This document shows, one piece after another, positions 58,040 to 64,000 of a stretch of 64,000 nucleotides of DNA. The notes under the pieces were generated by a model, which searched no databases, was not told where the DNA came from, and saw nothing but the letters and a program-made list of their open reading frames with translations. This DNA comes from Epiperipatus broadwayi. Its lineage: Eukaryota; Onychophora; Udeonychophora; Euonychophora; Peripatidae. The stretch is from assembly GCA_028023455.1 (NCBI GenBank), contig JAQFVV010006200.1, positions 691,238 to 755,237 of the forward strand, in the 5' to 3' direction. The stretch's first letter is position 1. Every line of letters begins with the position of its first letter. Position numbers and translations under genes: made by a program.

Positions 58040-61000
58040 TTTAGCTATTATATTTTTAATTCACTGCCCTCTATTGTCAAATTAGCACAAATGCAAAATA
58101 AATCAATATACATTTTCTTTTCCAATTCTTATAAAGGTACCTACCTAACAAATGGTATAAATCAAGGCAAATTTACAGTCATATTCAGATATAAACACAG
58201 TACCATTCACTATGGCTAATAATTCAACTTCATAAAGTAGACCTATTTTTTATTTCTTTTAATACACAACGAAATATTAGAGTATGTAAATACTAATTAA
58301 TGTACTGCTAACAATTATCTAATCATTGGATCAATAAACTTTCTGAATACTAATTATATCAGTACAAATTTAAATAGAGTTATTCATTTTATATTTGCAA
58401 AAACTTACTTAACAATTGAATATACCATGATATAATTTGCATTTTCAGAGTATTGATTCATATATGTATACATAGGCATGACTTTGTCCTGACTAAACCA
58501 GTTTTTTTAGGTTTATGTCTGAATGAGAGTGGGCAAATTAAAAGTGAAATCTTTATTAAGAAATATTTTATACCTTAAAGCAAAATATTGAATAGGTGAA
58601 TTAATAGGCATAAAACAATTTATCTTGATTTGTTTATATAGCATCCTGCACTGGCAGCTCAATATCAAATTAGTACACTCTCGTATATGCTTTTATAAAA
58701 GACAAATTCTGGTCTGATGATACTTCAACGTATCTAAATAGGTGAGCGATTCAAAAATTATCAGACATTTTAGATAGACAAGTATACTTGCAAAAAGTGA
58801 GTTAAATACATACAGGAAGTAACACCTCCATATAATATTTAATGAATAACTGATGAAATGAAGTCTTGTGAAATGAAGTATAAGCAAAGCATATATGTAT
58901 ATTAAGTTCTCTGCCTGAAGTCAGCTAGAATACTAGATAATAGATCACTACAGTTAAATCTAACATTTGATTATCATCATTAACTTGCCATTACTTGGCG
59001 TAATTTATTGTGACATTTCAATTATTCACTGTATCAAAAACTTTGATGATTTCTTCATTAAGATTCATTTGTATGTATTTTTAATGCTAAATCAATAATT
59101 AGATATTAAATAATAATTAATCATTATGATTCAATACTTCTAAAGTAGTATCAAAAGCAACTACTATTGAAATCGAAAACCATGTATACTTTTGCATTTA
59201 CATTTAGCTTTTTAATTAAAGTGAAAGGCTGAAACCTTCTAGTATGTGCATTTAGAATGCTTATATAACAGCCAATCAGATATAATAATGAGTAGCATAC
59301 TATTGCTGATTTAAATATTACTTTAGTTATTGATTTGTTTTACAGTTTGTCATTGAAAGAAAACATAACTATCCACATGCAGCTCTAAATTTTTGTTCTC
59401 AAATAAATAGTAGTTGGGAAAAAAACTAATATATAAAAGATTTTAATTCTGTTAGAATCAAAAAAAGTGTAGGCAGTTGTTTAAAATTTTACGGATAATC
59501 TATTTTTCTTGTGATTAAATTATTACAGCCATTATTTAATATTAAATTTACGTTATTTCTAAATGTGCATGCAAGCACTGGGGAAATATTAAACAGTGTA
59601 TTTATTTAGCAATAAATTGAATTTTCAGCAATAAAACTACTTTTTTTTGCATATGGATACTGTAGGACCATATTTTTGTGCCACAACAGTTTTGTGTTGT
59701 GTGTCAATTGTAGTCATATATATATATGTGTGTGTGTGTGTGTCTGTAAGTGTAGTGGAATGTGGTGTTTTTATCTACCACATAATATGCAAATATAATA
59801 TTGTTTATAAGATCAAAGAATTAATTCTGTTATAATCTTTAGGTGGGTGAGTTTTTGTGTGACAACTAACAACAATAATCTAATGAGCCAAGTAAAAAGG
59901 TGCTTATTCAAAAAAAATTTCTAAAAAAAATATTATAGAAGATTTGTATGAACTGCATGCATACACTATATATATATACTCAGAGCTATGATCTCTCTAT
60001 GATGATTGTTATTGATTAAAAAAACTTTTCATGCTTGGAATATATAATGCAATAGTAAGGAATATAAGTTGATAGGAGTGATGATTGGAAATGTTCAATA
60101 ATGAATCACACTTTTTCTATGTATAAAGATATGGGTGATTATCATCTATTAACATACAAAATATCATTATTTACAATGTGCTCTATTACAGTAATTTGAC
60201 AGAACATAACTGAAATTTTGCAAATACAATTAACTCCACCACGGTGATTTGACAGGACATATTGTTATGATATTCTTGTGGCCATTTTCTCTCAGTTTAA
60301 TTCCTGACATCATTGATATTTCTTAAAGGGTCTATAAGCATTTAAGAATAATTTGGTCCCATCAGTCTTAGTGATTTATTACCATCTTTGTATATAATTT
60401 TATTGGATGTTACTTGAAAGTATCCAATCGAGTTTTCTAGGAATGGATCTATCCCAAGACTACAACAAAATCATTAACATTTTATGCCACATTCCATGCC
60501 TAATGCATTGAACATCATGATTACTTAAAACATAATTCTTTGTTCTCATTCTTTTAACTAATGCTTTTAAAAATAAATATATTTTTGGATGCCGTTTATC
60601 TATCTGGTAAGCTTCACTTTATTAGCATTCTTTTTTCTTTTGAAAGAGCAGTAAAATTTTACATTGAGTAATGTATTTTTGAAATTCCAGTTATAAACTA
60701 AGATGTTGGTGTTTGATAGAGACCATGTGGATAATTTTTATTCAGTTATCTTACAGAGTAATGATGTCATCCTGCTCTAAACAGAGTGTTTATCAATGGA
60801 TATTAAAAGCAGTGCAATCAATGCAACATCATCTAGAGTTCATTAATTATATTGGCATGCAAAGTGTTTAAACCTTAATTTAGACATCACATCATCTCTA
60901 GCATCTGTTTTTTAACTCAAAAATGTTGTAAGATATAATTTTAAAAAAAGTAGTTCAAAAGCAAGTTTCTTATTCAGTTTTGAAAAAAAATTGCATCTTT

Positions 61001-62040
61001 CTTCCTGACTGTTAAATCCAGTCTTTTTTTAAAATCGAATTTTTATTTAAGAATTGAGTAGAAATGAATTTCAGTATAATATTAATAAATTAAAACTAAA
61101 AAACAGGTGCAATTCATCAAATTTATTAAAAGGCTAATAATTTTTATTTGTTTTTCTGAAGTTATTCTGGCCATATTCCCAAAATTTAGATATCAAGATT
61201 TAAACAATAAAATAGATATCAAATAAAATGGATCAGATGACTGATTGTTGAGATTGAGCCGAACTTCAGCATCCACAGTTTCTGAGCCCATATGAAGTTC
61301 ATTACAATATAAATTGATGTTAATGAATAATCCATATAATTTAAAATATGCCCAAGTATACATTAATAAAAAAACTTACTAATATAAAAACCTAGAAGAT
61401 AATAAAAACATTTCATAATATAATTTTAATTCATAACTGATAAGGCGAAGTAAATACTTGATCTAACTGATAAGGCATGGTTCATGCTGAAATGTATCTT
61501 ATGTCTTTATATATATATATTAATGTGATATTTCTTGTATAGTGTTAATATATATATATATTAAAAAAGATGTTTTTAGTTTAGATACTAAAACAAAAAA
61601 TAAACCTAAATTTAAGTTTAAAATCAAAAATAAATAAAATTGCTGATTCATTTTATTACTGATATCAATATTCAGTGGAATAAGATAAAGCGGGGCTTAG
61701 CACCATTAGAGATGTTCATTTCCATTATTTTCACTGCATCATGTTTTATATCTTTTTAAAAAAATATCTTTACATTTATACTCATCCGAATCAACCTTAA
61801 GTATTCTCAAATCATTATATTAAAGCTAGCAATAATTAGATATTTATTTCTGGCCAATATAGAATAGTTAGGTAAAAGTAGATTGTCTGAAATCAAAATT
61901 ACTACTATGCTTAAAAAATCTATAGTTATGTGAGAAACTCTCAAACTCCATCCAAATTTGAACATCCACTATAGGCATTAATATGCAGACCATTTTACAT
62001 GAAGTTTTTATAAATATGAATGACTGTTTTAATAATATAT
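58040..62040. other. Long AT-rich spacer, no gene or named repeat seen
   Basis: Read on both strands. Contains a TG microsatellite at 59725-59745 (the source of a spurious 62-codon frame), short TA runs at 59968 and 61509-61562, and unassigned AT-rich DNA. No promoter, RNA gene or coding frame that I can defend. Confidence 0.5.
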
Positions 62041-62046
62041 TAGTAA

Positions 62047-62575
62047 TATATAGGGTATATGAGCACAGACTTTCACACTACTCACCACTCTCCGCTCTAT
62101 CTCATAACACTGATACACTTGAACATATATATGTTGAAAAGATAAATAATCACCAATATACGTATTTCATATTAAACCAGCAATCATCAGTTGGTCCAGA
62201 TTATCATCTCTACACATATATGCAATAAATGCTCAGATATATATTAAGATAGCCAATCTTCATACTTTAATGGACAGGCTTCAATCCACTCCACACTCCA
62301 ACTTTTTAACCATCCATCCAATTGAAAATCTGACGATGGAATGCTCAAAGGCCATCCTGAGGCCGAGATTCTCATCACACCCATGTTAACCTAAAGTCAA
62401 TCTGACCCCTCATGTAGCATGAAATACGTATATTGGTGATTATTTATCTTTTCAACATATATGTATTGAACTGTATCAGTGTTATGAGATAGAGTGGAGA
62501 GTGGTGGGTAGTGTGAAAGTCTGTGCTCATATACTCTATATATTACATATATAGATACAGGTATATAATAAGCCT
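62047..62575. repeat. Palindromic copy of foldback family FB-T with inserted core
   Basis: The left end 'agggtatatgagcacagact' faces the right end 'agtctgtgctcatatactct' (mutated B boxes). 'aaaagataaataatcaccaa' faces 'ttggtgattatttatctttt'. The middle, 62285-62415, matches the inverse of 42280-42430. The 81-codon frame over the left arm is spurious. Confidence 0.88.
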
Positions 62576-62579
62576 GTAT

Positions 62580-64000
62580 TTCAGTTATAATATATTAGTA
62601 ATTGAGTCTTATTTTCTTAAAAATTAGTCTATTATACAGTATGATAAATTTTACAGTATAAATCCTTTTATAACTTGAAAACAATACCAAGTGTTGGACT
62701 TTAATCAAATGTGCATTACATACTTAATCAGATTTTGCATAACTATTAATTGGTTACTAATATTTATTCACTAATCTGCTTATTTTGGTGGATTAAAAAT
62801 TTCTGAATGATTATCAGCCAAGTAAAGTAAAAAAATAAAATCTCAGTTTGGTCAATTGAAAGTCACGACTTTCCAAGTATCTAACGATATGAGTATTTTT
62901 ATATATACACTCGCAAACACACACTTCCAATAACTGAAATAAAATATTCGATTACTATCAAAGTATATTCATACTTTATTTAATATTTTTTAAAACTCCG
63001 GAAAATCACAGTTTTTTTTTTTTATCCAATTTCCTGAAAACACAAGTCATCAATAAACTTTAACTTTTCAGATAAATAATACTTTTGCTTTTCAAATATT
63101 TTATAGTAAAATTAATTGTGAGGACTGCTTCAAATTTCAGAATAAACGTTAATAATTTCGCACTCTCCTAGAGCTGTTTCTCAAATTTCAGAAAGCAAAG
63201 CGGAAAAATATTATTAGAATAATTTTGTTCAGACAATTTAATAATCAATATTTGTGTTGGTTAATAACCATATTTTTAATACACTATTTATAAATCGTAT
63301 TTGTTTGAAAATTTGAAACGCGGATGCATTTTGTTTATCTACTAATTCATATTCGCATTAGGCGTAAATTTCTTTGTTAAACATTTTATTTAGATCTTTT
63401 GCTCTCTTTATTGCAACTTTTATATAACATAGTTTATTGTTTGTGATATTTAATTAATTATACTGTTTATTATTTTCTTTTTCTATTTCCGTACTTATTT
63501 TTGTTTTTATATTCTCTCCTTTAAAATTGCTTTCTTACCTTAATCTTACTTAGAATAGAAAACTTAACATATATATATATATTGTAACCTTCCAAAGGGT
63601 AATCAAGCAACCATGAAATAAAGTGTAGATCTAAATACAGGTTTAAATCAGTGCAAGAACTCTAATGCATTCAATAAACATATAACATAAGGTGAGTCTC
63701 TTATAGGCTAAGGGAGCAATAACTAAATAAGTGCTCTCCAAGGCTAAAGTAATTGATACATTATTTTACAAGATGTAAATAGACCAATGGTTGACTGATA
63801 ATTTGTTGTTGTATTCTACAAACAATAATAATAAATAATGATAATAATTTCAGGTTTTTAAATATTAATTAATTCAGTTGTATAGAATATTAACATTGCA
63901 ATGATAATATAAGACAGTAAAATAAATAATTTAGGTTTTTTTAAATTAATTAGCAACGATAATAGCAATGAGACTCTTAGTTTTAAAACATCTTATCAAC
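62580..64000. other. AT-rich spacer, partly CpG-retaining
   Basis: 62870-63390 shows more CpG than its surroundings (gtcacgac, aacgat, tttcgcac, aacgcggatgc, attcgcattaggcg) but no promoter set or ORF. The remainder is AT-rich and unassigned. Confidence 0.4.

Noticed and set aside
59647-59835. 62-codon ORF with Cys/Val-rich membrane-like segment
   Set aside because: The apparent membrane segment is translation of the TG/TA microsatellite at 59718-59745.
42463-62228. ORFs at 2283-2498, 42463-42699, 56531-56737 and 61983-62228 with similar peptides (HTHV.KI.D/NHQY.YFMLNQ)
   Set aside because: The similarity looked like a protein family, but all lie in the FB-T repeat, with frames ending at random. 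A non-coding repeat explains it better.

Overview
This window is a stretch of a very AT-rich metazoan nuclear genome, roughly three quarters or more A+T by eye. CpG is scarce over most of it and recovers in a few islands. There is no prokaryotic gene layout, operon or CRISPR array, and no complete protein-coding gene that I can defend. The repeat content is Penelope-like elements with a GIY-YIG endonuclease, several lineages of non-LTR retrotransposon, tRNA-Gly- and tRNA-Pro-derived SINEs, hAT-type MITEs and many foldback (palindromic) elements. That fits an AT-rich invertebrate such as an arachnid or other arthropod, a flatworm, a cnidarian or a mollusc. I cannot place it more precisely from sequence alone.

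Layout. 1-5.9 kb: AT-rich spacer with a half copy of a foldback family (2.28 kb), a 160-bp tandem duplication (3.2 kb) and tRNA-like SINEs (4.7 and 5.9 kb). 6.6-9.3 kb: four foldback elements in a row, the first with two SINE fragments in one arm. 10.9-14.7 kb: a CpG-retaining segment with a CRE/CCAAT/TATA promoter-like cluster, an 81-codon ORF and degenerate coding-like sequence. 14.9-17.3 kb: local and dispersed duplications, plus a CCAAT/ETS/YY1-like promoter candidate at 16.1-16.3 kb. 19.4-21.4 kb: a 247-bp near-perfect palindrome and a 430-bp palindrome. 23.6-25.9 kb: three tRNA-SINE copies, one hAT-like MITE and a dimeric tRNA-Pro SINE. 26.2-30.4 kb: a diverged direct duplication of more than 1 kb flanking a perfect hAT MITE. 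30.6-33.1 kb: nested inverted and direct repeats. 34.1-36.9 kb: a decayed LINE. 39.1-45.9 kb: a second hAT MITE, two large foldback elements, more of the foldback family and a head-to-head SINE pair. 46.1-48.3 kb: a CpG-rich segment with the best promoter/first-exon candidate of the window, on the minus strand. 49-58 kb: two more LINE remnants, a 3-unit tandem repeat, a 180-bp trinucleotide microsatellite, one possible terminal exon and three Penelope fragments in mixed orientation. 58-64 kb: mostly blank AT-rich DNA with one more foldback copy.

The main theme is palindromy: at least eight unrelated sequences occur as long inverted repeats, including SINE and Penelope pairs joined head to head. 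The putative host-gene parts (47.7 kb minus; 10.9 and 16.2 kb plus; 56.2 kb minus) rest on motif and reading-frame inspection only and are marked as candidates.
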